From assembly GCF_000337195.1 (NCBI RefSeq), contig NZ_AOID01000031.1, forward strand, positions 1-52,272: 52,272 nucleotides of DNA, in the 5' to 3' direction. This document shows positions 44,971 to 52,272 of this stretch, one piece after another (within the stretch, counting starts at the first letter, position 1; each line of letters starts with the position of its first letter). The stretch comes from Natrinema versiforme JCM 10478 (GTDB lineage Archaea > Halobacteriota > Halobacteria > Halobacteriales > Natrialbaceae). Below the pieces are notes generated by a model. That model saw nothing but the letters and a program-made list of their open reading frames with translations. It ran no database searches and had not been told where the DNA came from. The position numbers were made by a program, and so were the translations under genes.

Positions 44971-45573
44971 ATGAGTGATCTCGATGCCCCGTGGAACGGG
45001 GACGTAAACGACGCAGTCATCGAGGAGTGGCGGGCCGAAACGTCACCGTTCGATCGGGTCAAAGAGGTGTTGCTGGCGACGACGGCACCCCGGTATGCGG
45101 GGGCAATCGCCGAACGGGCACGTGTCAGCGAGCCCAGCGCCCGCAAGCATCTGCAGACGCTCGCCAATGCCGGCCTCGCCGAGCGCGAGGACACCGGTCG
45201 CGGGACGAGATACAAACGCTCGCGCGAAACGGTTGCGATGGGTCGGATCCGCGAGTTGCACGCGGAACTCACCAAGGCGGAACTCGTCGACGGCATCCGA
45301 GACCTGAAGGGGAAGATCGAGACCTACCGCGAGGAATACGGCGTGACGGACCCGGACGACCTCGCGCTCGAACTCGAGGCCGAGGACGGCGAGGGGTGGG
45401 CCGCGATCTCGCGCTGGCGGGCGCTCGAGGAGAATCTGAAAATCGCGCAGGCGGCGCTGTCGCTGTACGACTTCGATCCGGACGGTGAGCACGGCGATGA
45501 AGCGGCGCAGTCGGACGACACTGATACGTCTCGAGGCGCATTCGCCGGCGAGACCGGGGACCTCTCGGCGTAA
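44971..45573 (+). CDS. winged-helix DNA-binding protein (DUF7342-like), candidate antitoxin
   Basis: 200 residues from ATG 44971. The DNA-binding part has VLLATTAPRYAGAIAERARV and SEPSARKHLQTLANAGLAER with a basic TGRGTRYKRS, then helical AELTKAELVDGIRDLKGKIE and an acidic tail ending TGDLSA. This matches the haloarchaeal HTH family I recall as DUF7342. The next gene starts three bases after its stop. A repressor encoded first, followed by a small protein with a compact conserved core, is the usual layout of type II toxin-antitoxin modules. The start fits the TATA spacing; an upstream GTG at 44923 does not. Confidence 0.75.
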   Translation: MSDLDAPWNGDVNDAVIEEWRAETSPFDRVKEVLLATTAPRYAGAIAERARVSEPSARKHLQTLANAGLAEREDTGRGTRYKRSRETVAMGRIRELHAELTKAELVDGIRDLKGKIETYREEYGVTDPDDLALELEAEDGEGWAAISRWRALEENLKIAQAALSLYDFDPDGEHGDEAAQSDDTDTSRGAFAGETGDLSA

Positions 45574-45576
45574 CGG

Positions 45577-46053
45577 ATGGATCGTGACGAGTCAGGTGGC
45601 ATTCCGCCCGAAGAACGAACAACCGATCTCGGCGCGCCCGATGTCACAACGATGCGTCGCCTCCGCGAGTTCTTCCGGCAGGCGGAGCCGCTCGTCGAGA
45701 CAGCTGAATTCGACGACGTTCTCGATCCCCAAGAGCTCCGTGTCGAATATGGAGACGGGATCGGGGCCGCGGAGTGGTGCCGACTGGATATCACGTGGTA
45801 CAAATCGGGCGCGTATCGCTTCCATTACGTCGACGGAAACGACGTAAACTGGCGATTCGACCGCCATCCGAACTCCCATTCTCCGGAGAAACACTTTCAC
45901 GAACCGCCCGACGCACCCGCCGAGACGGCAGCACGATCATGTATCGAGGTCGAGGAACACCGTCTGGTCGCTCGAGCGGTCGCGAAATTGTGGCGGCGAG
46001 CCTACGAGCAGGACGACCCCTCGATCCTCAATACGGCCACCAACCCTCCGTGA
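45577..46053 (+). CDS. DUF7718/TumE-like protein, candidate toxin
   Basis: 158 residues. The core has [20 protein letters not shown], then [20 protein letters not shown], an aromatic- and His-rich pattern like TumE-type toxins (which show YRYHY...FRYDN...HH). The C-terminal part ([20 protein letters not shown]) is helical. I recall it as a DUF7718-type haloarchaeal family with no proven function. It lies three bases after the HTH gene. A toxin role is inference from arrangement and motif likeness; a plain accessory function is equally open. Confidence 0.6.
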   Translation: MDRDESGGIPPEERTTDLGAPDVTTMRRLREFFRQAEPLVETAEFDDVLDPQELRVEYGDGIGAAEWCRLDITWYKSGAYRFHYVDGNDVNWRFDRHPNSHSPEKHFHEPPDAPAETAARSCIEVEEHRLVARAVAKLWRRAYEQDDPSILNTATNPP

Positions 46054-46105
46054 ACGCGAACCGATAGGACGATACTACCGGCCGCGTGAATACGTCCCAA
46101 CGCGG

Positions 46106-47704
46106 ATGACCAGAACCCTTCTCGTCGCCGGAACCGCGAGCCACGTCGGCAAGTCGACGGTCGCGGCCGGTCTCTGTCGGCTGCTGGCCGACCGCGGCGT
46201 CGACGTCGCCCCGTTCAAGGGCCAGAACATGAGCAACAACGCCCGCGTCGTCGTTCGACCGGATGACGGCGAGGGAGCCGACGACGATGCGGCCGGCCAG
46301 TGGGGCGAAATCGGCGTCTCCCAGTTCGTCCAGGCTCGAGCGGCCCGGACCACCCCGACCACGGACTGTAATCCCGTGCTCCTCAAGCCCCGCGGCGACG
46401 GCGAGAGCCAACTGGTGCTCCAAGGAGAGGCCTACGACCACGTCCCGGCCGGCACCTACTACGAGGAGTACTGGGAGCGAGCTCGCGAGGCCGCCGAGGC
46501 GTCCTACCGCAGGCTGGCGGCCGACAACGACGTGATCGTCGCCGAGGGCGCGGGCAGTATCGGCGAGATCAACCTCCACGACCGGGACCTCGCGAACGTC
46601 GAGACCGCCGCGTTCGCGGACGCCGACATCCTCCTGTTAGTCGACATCGAACGCGGCGGGGCCTTCGCCAGTCTCTACGGGACGATCGAACTCGTCCCCG
46701 AGGCTATCCGGGACCGCATCGTCGGCGCGCTCATCACGAAATTCCGCGGTGACCCGTCGCTCCTCGAGCCCGGTATCGAGGAGATCGAATCGAAGACCGG
46801 CGTGCCGATTCTGGGGGTCCTTCCCTACGACGATCCCGGACTCCCGGAGGAAGACAGCGTCGGCCTCCCGGGCAGCGAGGAACGGGGCGTCGTCGGCGAC
46901 GACGACGGAGTCCCGGACGAGCGACGGATTCGGATCGCCGTGCCCCGCCTCCCCCGAATTTCGAACGCGACTGACCTCGAGGCGCTGGCAGCCGAACCCG
47001 GCGTCTCGGTGGTCTATGTACCGGTCGACGGCGAGGGGCGGGGCGATCCGCTCGCGGGCGTCGACGCTGACGCGGTCGTGGTGCCGGGCACGAAGAATAC
47101 GGTCGACGACCTGCTGGCGCTCCACGAGGCCGGGTTCGCCGACGCGCTCGCAGCCTTCGACGGGCCGGTCGTCGGCGTCTGCGGCGGCTACCAGCTGCTC
47201 GGCGAGCGGATCACCAACGCCGCGCTCGAGGGAACGGGCGAGGACGACGTCGTCGAGGGACTTGGCCTGTTGCCCGTCGAAACTCGCTTCGAGGGCGAGA
47301 AGCGCCTCGAGCAGACGTCGGTTCCCGTCGACGGCGCGGCCTCGCCGCTGCTTTCGGGGGCCGACGGCACCGCGTCGGGATACGAGATCCATGCCGGCCG
47401 AACGCGGGCGCTCGAGGACGTGAGCCGACCGCTCGGCGACTCGAGTGCGGCCCGCGGGCAGGTACTCGGAACGTACCTGCACGGCCTGTTCGACAACGAA
47501 TCGGTGCGGACGGCGTTTCTCGAGGCCGTTGCGGAGCGGGCGGGCGTCGACCGGCCGACCGGCGAGGATTCGGCGGCATCGTCGATGGCGGGAGACGAAA
47601 CCGGATCGACGCCGTCCGACCGGGCGGCACGGCTCGTTCGCGAGCACGTCGATCTGGATGCGCTCGGAGAGCCGTTCGGTTCGGGAGATGGAGAAGCGGA
47701 GTAA
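46106..47704 (+). CDS. cobQ: cobyric acid synthase
   Basis: 532 residues. An N-terminal dethiobiotin-synthetase-like ATPase domain ([20 protein letters not shown], with VGKST at 14-18; [11 protein letters not shown]) is followed by a class I glutamine amidotransferase domain: [15 protein letters not shown] with the nucleophile Cys, EIHAGRT and YLHGLFDN. It amidates adenosylcobyrinic acid a,c-diamide. The amidotransferase His ligand appears in YLHGLF. Its ATG is 52 bp after the TumE-like gene, so it may be partly co-transcribed, although functions are unrelated. Confidence 0.95.
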   Translation: MTRTLLVAGTASHVGKSTVAAGLCRLLADRGVDVAPFKGQNMSNNARVVVRPDDGEGADDDAAGQWGEIGVSQFVQARAARTTPTTDCNPVLLKPRGDGESQLVLQGEAYDHVPAGTYYEEYWERAREAAEASYRRLAADNDVIVAEGAGSIGEINLHDRDLANVETAAFADADILLLVDIERGGAFASLYGTIELVPEAIRDRIVGALITKFRGDPSLLEPGIEEIESKTGVPILGVLPYDDPGLPEEDSVGLPGSEERGVVGDDDGVPDERRIRIAVPRLPRISNATDLEALAAEPGVSVVYVPVDGEGRGDPLAGVDADAVVVPGTKNTVDDLLALHEAGFADALAAFDGPVVGVCGGYQLLGERITNAALEGTGEDDVVEGLGLLPVETRFEGEKRLEQTSVPVDGAASPLLSGADGTASGYEIHAGRTRALEDVSRPLGDSSAARGQVLGTYLHGLFDNESVRTAFLEAVAERAGVDRPTGEDSAASSMAGDETGSTPSDRAARLVREHVDLDALGEPFGSGDGEAE

Positions 47705-47740
47705 GCCGGTTTGCAGCGGCTACAGCAGCCGTTCGGTCGA

Positions 47741-48130
47741 TTACGCCGAGTCGCCGCGGTAGGTCCCGAGCAGTTCCTCGAGGATGATACACTCCTGATC
47801 GGTCTCTTCGTAATGGGTATCGATGAACCGTTCAGCGGCCTCGTAGTTGCCGCGCAGCCCGTGCTTTCGGACGTTGATCACGGCGTCGAGGAAGAACGTG
47901 CCACCGTCGGCCCCGAGCGCTTTGGCGTGGTCTTCGTCGCTGATGTCGAGTTCCGACTTGATCTCGTCGAAGTTGAACGTCTTCACCTCGTGCTCGGAGT
48001 CGATCAGGGCGAGAACGTACTCCGCGGAGAAGCGATAGAACTCGGATTTGCTCTCGAACATACCGTCTTCGACGAGCGCGTCGATCTCTTCGACCACGTC
48101 GTCGGGGTACCTGACGGTATCTTTCGCCAT
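47741..48130 (-). CDS. ribbon-helix-helix regulator (CdrL-like candidate)
   Basis: 129 residues from ATG 48130. The N-terminal ribbon-helix-helix motif reads AKDTVRYPDDVVEEIDALVE then SKSEFYRFSAEYVLALID, as in CopG/NikR-like regulators. The C-terminal half is an unrecognised acidic region (LDISDEDHAKALGADGG). It resembles the longer of two RHH proteins that control division genes in haloarchaea (CdrL with CdrS); identity is not certain because flanking ftsZ2 is absent here. Convergent with cobQ. Confidence 0.8.
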   Translation of the reverse strand: MAKDTVRYPDDVVEEIDALVEDGMFESKSEFYRFSAEYVLALIDSEHEVKTFNFDEIKSELDISDEDHAKALGADGGTFFLDAVINVRKHGLRGNYEAAERFIDTHYEETDQECIILEELLGTYRGDSA

Positions 48131-48305
48131 ATCCGGATACTGCTCGCTGCTGACTAATTATTGTTTCTACTGTTCAACGTATGTGTCGGTTCGGATACGT
48201 TATGGAACGTAGCGCAGCGTCCGCGGTCTCGAGCGATTCTGCGGGTCCGTATCGAGTCTCGAAACGGAACGAACGTTAAAGGGATCGGACTGGGTTCACT
48301 CGAAC

Positions 48306-49043
48306 GTGTGGATCGACGTGTATCCCGGCGTTCTCCTCAGCTCCCTCCCGTGGTGGATCGCGGCACCGCTGGTCCAGCTCGCGGTGCTGGTGTTCGGGAT
48401 GGCGCTCGACGAGACCTACGTCAACCGGACGACGGTGTTGACGGGCGCGATCGCGGTCCACATCCACGGTTTCGTCGCCGGCGAAGTCGGGCTCCTGGTC
48501 GGGCTCTACGCCGATATCGGCCTGCTCGTCGGCGCGTACGGCGTGTACGCCTACGTCATCGACGCCTACGTCGGGAACGCCTTTCGGCTCGTCGCGTTTT
48601 TGCTCTACTCGCCGCTGTCGGTCTTCCTCGTAATCTTGACCGCGGGACCGACGCTGTTCGGGATCGAGCCGCTGTTCGTCCCCGCACTCGCGCTGGCGGG
48701 CTACGGCAACATCCAGCTCCGGGAGTACCTGTCCCCGAACGATCCCTACTACTTCGGCCCCGAATCCGAGGCGGCGTTCGAGTCCGCCGTCGAAGCCGCC
48801 GCCGAAACGGACGCAGGGACGGGAACGAGCGAGCACGCGACGGCGGACACTAATACCGACGCCGCGACGCCGACTGAAAGCGACACCGGGACAGCGGCCA
48901 CTGCGAGTGCTGACGGCACGGAATCCGACCCGTTCACCGAGGCCCGCGACGACGGCGGAACCGATCGTCCCGCCGGCGAACCGGCCGCGGCCGCCGACTC
49001 GAGCGAGCGGGGGATTCTCCCCGAGTTCATGCGCCGGCTCTGA
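48306..49043 (+). CDS. membrane protein with acidic cytosolic tail, function unknown
   Basis: 245 residues from GTG 48306. About four or five hydrophobic helices occupy residues 10-130, then a low-complexity acidic tail rich in Ala, Thr, Asp and Glu (about 155-230), ending GILPEFMRRL. No family motif is recognised. It is divergent from the RHH regulator by 175 bp and 90 bp upstream of the MTH865-like gene. The GTG start keeps the first helix intact. Confidence 0.7.
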   Translation: MWIDVYPGVLLSSLPWWIAAPLVQLAVLVFGMALDETYVNRTTVLTGAIAVHIHGFVAGEVGLLVGLYADIGLLVGAYGVYAYVIDAYVGNAFRLVAFLLYSPLSVFLVILTAGPTLFGIEPLFVPALALAGYGNIQLREYLSPNDPYYFGPESEAAFESAVEAAAETDAGTGTSEHATADTNTDAATPTESDTGTAATASADGTESDPFTEARDDGGTDRPAGEPAAAADSSERGILPEFMRRL

Positions 49044-49133
49044 TCACCCGGCTGCCGAGTCACAACCGGCGGCTCCGCTCCGTTCGCACCCACCTGCAGC
49101 TTTATTATTTCGGGCCCCAAATCGTGGTACGTA

Positions 49134-49385
49134 ATGGCAGACGAAGCCGAACTCCGCGAGCAGATGATCGACGCCTTCGAGGACGCCGACTATCCGGTCT
49201 CGGGGCCGATGGACCTCGTTCCGGCGCTGCCGAACGGGCCCGGGACGAAGTTCGAATCCGGCGACTTCTCGATGACCGCGATGGAACTGAACACCAAGAC
49301 CTCCGGCGGCGACTTTCCCTACGATAACGTTGAGTCGCTCGTCGACGACTTGCTCGCACAACTGCGAGAGCGAGGCGAGTTGTAA
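49134..49385 (+). CDS. MTH865-family small protein
   Basis: 83 residues, starting MADEAELREQMIDAFEDADY, then GPMDLVPALPNGPGTKFESG and a C-terminal amphipathic helix VESLVDDLLAQLRERGEL. It matches the MTH865 fold seen in methanogens and haloarchaea, an EF-hand-like arrangement of helices with unproven role. A TATA-like TTTATTAT lies at 49101-49108, giving a leaderless transcript. Confidence 0.85.
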   Translation: MADEAELREQMIDAFEDADYPVSGPMDLVPALPNGPGTKFESGDFSMTAMELNTKTSGGDFPYDNVESLVDDLLAQLRERGEL

Positions 49386-49420
49386 CCCGGCCGCTCCCGG
49401 ACGACGGCTCTCGGCTGCAT

Positions 49421-49455
49421 CCTGCTGGCGGGTAACAAATGACCAGCAGGCTTTT
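49421..49455 (+). terminator. stem-loop followed by T-run
   Basis: CCTGCTGG (49421-49428) and CCAGCAGG (49443-49450) are perfect inverted repeats around a 14-nt loop, followed by CTTTT. It lies 36 bp after the MTH865-like stop, so it may end that transcript. It is also near enough to the downstream Bat-type gene to be a control element. Confidence 0.45.
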
Positions 49456-49532
49456 ATTCCGAATCCGTCTTGATAGAACGGAGTACGGTGACGGACGAAA
49501 ACGGTCGCAACTGCGCGAACAGAGGGTAACGG

Positions 49533-51644
49533 ATGACCGGGACAGACCGATCGGGATCGATCGTGGTCGTGACGGATACGCGAGCGGGAGAGAGCTATCT
49601 CCGCCCGCGCCTCGAGACGGCGACCGAATACGGCGTTCGAACGGTCCCCGCCTCGGGCGATCTCGAGGGTGCCCTCGGATCGGCACCGCCGAGCGAGAAC
49701 GGCGATGGCGACGGTGCGATCGATGTGAACCCGGCGGGGAGCGAGACGGATGTCTTCGACGCCGGCGAGACCACGGCAGCGGCGGCGTCGTCGGCCGACG
49801 AAGAGGCGGTATCGACTCCACGTGCCGTCGTCCTCGAACTCGACTGTCCCGGCGAGATACAGACGGTCCTGCAGCGCGTCCACGCCGTGGGTCCGACTGT
49901 CCCGACGATCGTCGCGCCACGGGAGGGGAGCGAACGGCTCGCCACGGTCGCGCTCAGGGCCGATGCGACGGAGTACGTCCCGACCGAACGCGACGAGGAC
50001 CCGATCGATCGGATCGTCTCGACGATTCGATCGCGGCCACAGCCGCCGTCGGACGGCGACGACGGCCGATACCGCCGCATCCTCGCCAACGAACTGCCCG
50101 ACGAGGCCTTCGTCATCGGCGAGGACGGCACGTATCTCGAGGCGAAGGTCAGACCCGACTCGGCCGATCTCTACTCGATGACCGTCGACGACCTTCCGGG
50201 AACCCGACTTGAGGCTGCGTTCCCCGATCAGGTCGCCGCGAAGCTACAGGACTGTCTCGATCGGGCGATCAGGACCGACGACGTTCAGTCGGTCGAGTAC
50301 GACGTGAAGACGACCGAGGGCCGCCGTCGGTTCGAGGGGCGCGTCGTCCCGATCGGCCAGCGAATTCAGGGCCGACGGGCCGTCGTCTGGCTGGCACGAG
50401 ACATCACCGAACGGGTCCAGCGCGAGCGGAAACTCCGCTCGCGACAGGACCAACTCGAGACGCTCAACCGGATCAACGCGGTCGTCCGGCAGGTGATCGA
50501 GACGCTGGTCGAAGCGCCGGCCCGCGACGCGATCGAAGACGAGGTCTGTGAACAACTCGTCGACTCGGAGCTGTACTGCGGCTCGTGGATCGCCGAACGG
50601 ACCGGCGACGGCCGACTGTCCGTCCGGACCGGAGCCGGCGAGGCCGAGACCTACCTCGACCGCGTGCGCGACCTCGAGGGCGGAGCCGAGCGACCGGTCG
50701 CGCGGGCGATCCGAACCGGCGAGATCCAGACGACGAACCGGATTCTCGAGGCAGAGACGATCCCGGAGCCGCTACAGGAGGCCGCCCGTGAGGACGATGT
50801 CCGGTCCGCTATCGCCGTTCCGATCACCCACGAGGACGCGACCTACGGCGTGCTCACCGTCCTCGCGAGTCGGGATGACGCGTTCAGCGAACGCGAACGG
50901 GCCGGATTCAGGCTGCTCGGCGAGACGATCGGCTTTACGATCATGGCCGTCAAGAACCGCCAACTGCTCTTTGCCGACACCGTCGTCGAACTCGAGTTCC
51001 GGATCGACGGCGGCGACACGTTCGCGTTCGATCTCTCCGAGGAGTACGGCTGTCCCTGCTCGCTCGAGTGGGCGGGCACCACGGCGAACGGACGGACCTT
51101 CCAGTACGTCACGATCGACGGGCTTGACGGCGAGACGGTCTGCAAAGCGGCGAGCGATCACGAGTCCGTCGAGGAGTGTCGGCTCATTCACGACGGCGAG
51201 GAGAGCTGTACGATCGAGATGCGGCTGTCGGAGTCGGGCGTCCGAACGCTGACGAAACACGGCGCGACGATCCGAGACGTCGTGGTCGAGGACGGCGTCG
51301 GGACCTGTCTGGTCGAGGTCTCGCAGGATGCCGACGTTCGAGAGATCGCCGAGGCGCTGACCCGCATCTACGAGAACACCGAACTCGTCGCTCGGCGGGA
51401 AGTCGACCGACCGGTTCGGACGGCGGCCCAGCGCCGGAGCCGAATTCTCGACCGGCTCACCGACCGTCAACTCACGACGCTGCGACTCGCCTACTACGGC
51501 GGCTTCTTCGAGTGGCCCCGCGAGAGCACCGGCGAAGAGATCGCCGAGTCGATGGACATCTCGCCGCCGACGATGCACCAACACCTTCGGAAGGGGCTCG
51601 AGGCGATCCTCGGCGAATTCTTCGAGGGTGGCGGACACAGCTAG
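49533..51644 (+). CDS. Bat-type sensor regulator: degenerate receiver, PAS, GAF, Bat domain, HTH_10
   Basis: 703 residues. An N-terminal receiver-like region (SIVVVTDTRAG, then VVLELDCPGEI; the usual phospho-Asp setting is not clear) is interrupted by an Ala/Glu/Asp-rich insert (about 45-90). A PAS domain follows (YRRILANELPDEAFVIGEDG), a coiled linker (RKLRSRQDQLETLNRI), a GAF domain (about 330-475), the Bat N-terminal fold and a C-terminal HTH_10 (LTDRQLTTLRLAYYGGFFEW, EEIAESMDISPPTMHQHL). Haloarchaeal Bat relatives control bacterio-opsin and other genes according to light, oxygen or redox state; the signal here is unknown. It appears monocistronic. Confidence 0.93.
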   Translation: MTGTDRSGSIVVVTDTRAGESYLRPRLETATEYGVRTVPASGDLEGALGSAPPSENGDGDGAIDVNPAGSETDVFDAGETTAAAASSADEEAVSTPRAVVLELDCPGEIQTVLQRVHAVGPTVPTIVAPREGSERLATVALRADATEYVPTERDEDPIDRIVSTIRSRPQPPSDGDDGRYRRILANELPDEAFVIGEDGTYLEAKVRPDSADLYSMTVDDLPGTRLEAAFPDQVAAKLQDCLDRAIRTDDVQSVEYDVKTTEGRRRFEGRVVPIGQRIQGRRAVVWLARDITERVQRERKLRSRQDQLETLNRINAVVRQVIETLVEAPARDAIEDEVCEQLVDSELYCGSWIAERTGDGRLSVRTGAGEAETYLDRVRDLEGGAERPVARAIRTGEIQTTNRILEAETIPEPLQEAAREDDVRSAIAVPITHEDATYGVLTVLASRDDAFSERERAGFRLLGETIGFTIMAVKNRQLLFADTVVELEFRIDGGDTFAFDLSEEYGCPCSLEWAGTTANGRTFQYVTIDGLDGETVCKAASDHESVEECRLIHDGEESCTIEMRLSESGVRTLTKHGATIRDVVVEDGVGTCLVEVSQDADVREIAEALTRIYENTELVARREVDRPVRTAAQRRSRILDRLTDRQLTTLRLAYYGGFFEWPRESTGEEIAESMDISPPTMHQHLRKGLEAILGEFFEGGGHS

Positions 51645-51795
51645 GCGGCCGCGAACCGTCCTGTCGTCGGCGATTGCGCTGTACGAGCCCGGCGATCCGT
51701 GGCTCACGGGACTCGCGGTTCGATTTCGGGACCGAATTCAGGCTGGAGTGACTCTCACGTTTTCTTAAAAGTAGCCCATATGAACCCCAGTAGCG

Positions 51796-52218
51796 ATGCG
51801 GGCGACGCCCGATCGATCGGGTAGGAATGACGACCGTCCGGGGGACGCAGTTCGGCCGTGGATGGCGGGGAGGCGTGGGGGTGAGATTGCCGTGGTAGCA
51901 CTCCCGTTCGAGACTCTCTTCGAAGGTTCGAATAACCGATACTACACCGACTGGCAGGTCAGGCGGCGGCTGCGGACCGGCGCGTGGGCGCTCTGCATGC
52001 GACAGCGAGCGCCGGACCGGTGGCTGGTCGAAACCGAAGCCGAGGCGTTGCTCTCGCTGTCGCCGATCGAACCGGCCGAGTTGCCGACCCGACTCGAGAT
52101 TCGCGTCGCCGACGATCGCGCTCGAGTCGTCGACCCTCGAGAGGGATCGCCGGCAACGAGATCGTGTCTCCCGAGACCCGCCATCGACCGGAACGAGACG
52201 GCACCAGCCGAGCGATAA
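51796..52218 (+). CDS. hypothetical protein, function unknown
   Basis: 140 residues from ATG 51796, which lies about 26 nt after a TATA-like CTTAAAAG (51763-51770). The middle has a compact conserved-looking core, VALPFETLFEGSNNRYYTDW and GAWALCMRQRAPDRWLVETE, flanked by less conserved acidic/basic ends. No family is recognised. The strand and start are supported by the promoter, and codon use is like that of other genes. The 54 bases after its stop show nothing. Confidence 0.55.
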   Translation: MRATPDRSGRNDDRPGDAVRPWMAGRRGGEIAVVALPFETLFEGSNNRYYTDWQVRRRLRTGAWALCMRQRAPDRWLVETEAEALLSLSPIEPAELPTRLEIRVADDRARVVDPREGSPATRSCLPRPAIDRNETAPAER

Positions 52219-52272
52219 TACGTGTCGTCGTTCACCCGCGAACACTGGGTCTCGCCCGACCGACATCGGCCG

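Noticed and set aside
46637-47647. Antisense frame of 336 codons over cobQ
   Set aside because: cobQ has both domains intact in the sense frame; antisense composition is typical of GC skew.
51472-52266. Minus-strand frame at the right end
   Set aside because: It overlaps the HTH_10 end of the Bat-type gene and the hypothetical gene with a promoter on plus; product is Arg/Ser-rich noise.
1-52272. CRISPR array, rRNA genes, complete insertion sequence
   Set aside because: No regularly spaced repeats, no rRNA sequence and no transposase with terminal repeats were recognised.

Overview
The window is a piece of a haloarchaeal chromosome. Most of it is GC-rich with acidic proteins. Many genes have a TATA-like box about 25 bp before the start codon and no ribosome binding site (leaderless), and Tat-type lipoprotein signals occur. 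Gene content (archaeal S8e, DacZ, haloarchaeal phaRPEC, Bat-type regulator, RIB7-type reductase) agrees. The very frequent CTCGAG words and the gene set suggest Natrialbaceae (Natrinema/Haloterrigena type); that placement is inference.

Region 1-9065 is an AT-richer surface-polysaccharide island. A broken HNH endonuclease gene lies at its edge. It is followed by a GT-C-like membrane protein, two GT4 glycosyltransferases, a Wzx-type flippase, a WcaJ/RfbP-type initiating phosphoglycosyltransferase and a GalE-like epimerase. Gene orientation is mixed, and two stretches of 519 and 344 bp hold no gene.

Region 9410-14136 is the polyhydroxyalkanoate (PHA) locus: phaB, then phaC, phaE, phaP and phaR in reverse order on the minus strand, and a phaJ-like (R)-enoyl-CoA hydratase on the plus strand. 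A palindromic operator candidate sits before phaR.

Region 14220-22592 looks like a nucleoside uptake and salvage cluster: a phosphohexomutase-family enzyme, a BMP-type ABC importer (lipoprotein, fused double ATPase, two permeases), cytidine deaminase, a DUF488 protein and a nucleoside phosphorylase. The last two are divergent and seem to share one symmetrical TATA box.

Region 22638-24746 holds the mscS-dacZ (c-di-AMP) pair and tRNA-Leu(UAG). Degenerate copies of the tRNA 3' half lie just downstream of the tRNA, which suggests past integration events.

Region 24793-49385 is mainly housekeeping: a single-cyclin TFB-like protein, archaeal CoaD, malic enzyme, a beta-propeller lipoprotein, S8e, an AbrB-PhoU regulator, polyphosphate kinase with a metallophosphatase, a riboflavin-pathway reductase, enoyl-CoA hydratase, MsrA, an alkaline-phosphatase-superfamily protein, a CBS protein, a short GlpA-like dehydrogenase, CobO and CobQ, an ABC exporter, a two-gene HTH/TumE-like module with its own operator, an RHH regulator and an MTH865 protein.

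Region 49533-52218 carries a Bat-type sensor/regulator and one uncharacterised protein. The least explained items are the HTH/TumE-like pair, the tRNA-Leu remnant array, the 80-nt inverted repeat at 36799-36878 and the isolated cyclin-domain TFB fragment. No CRISPR array, complete insertion sequence or rRNA was seen.
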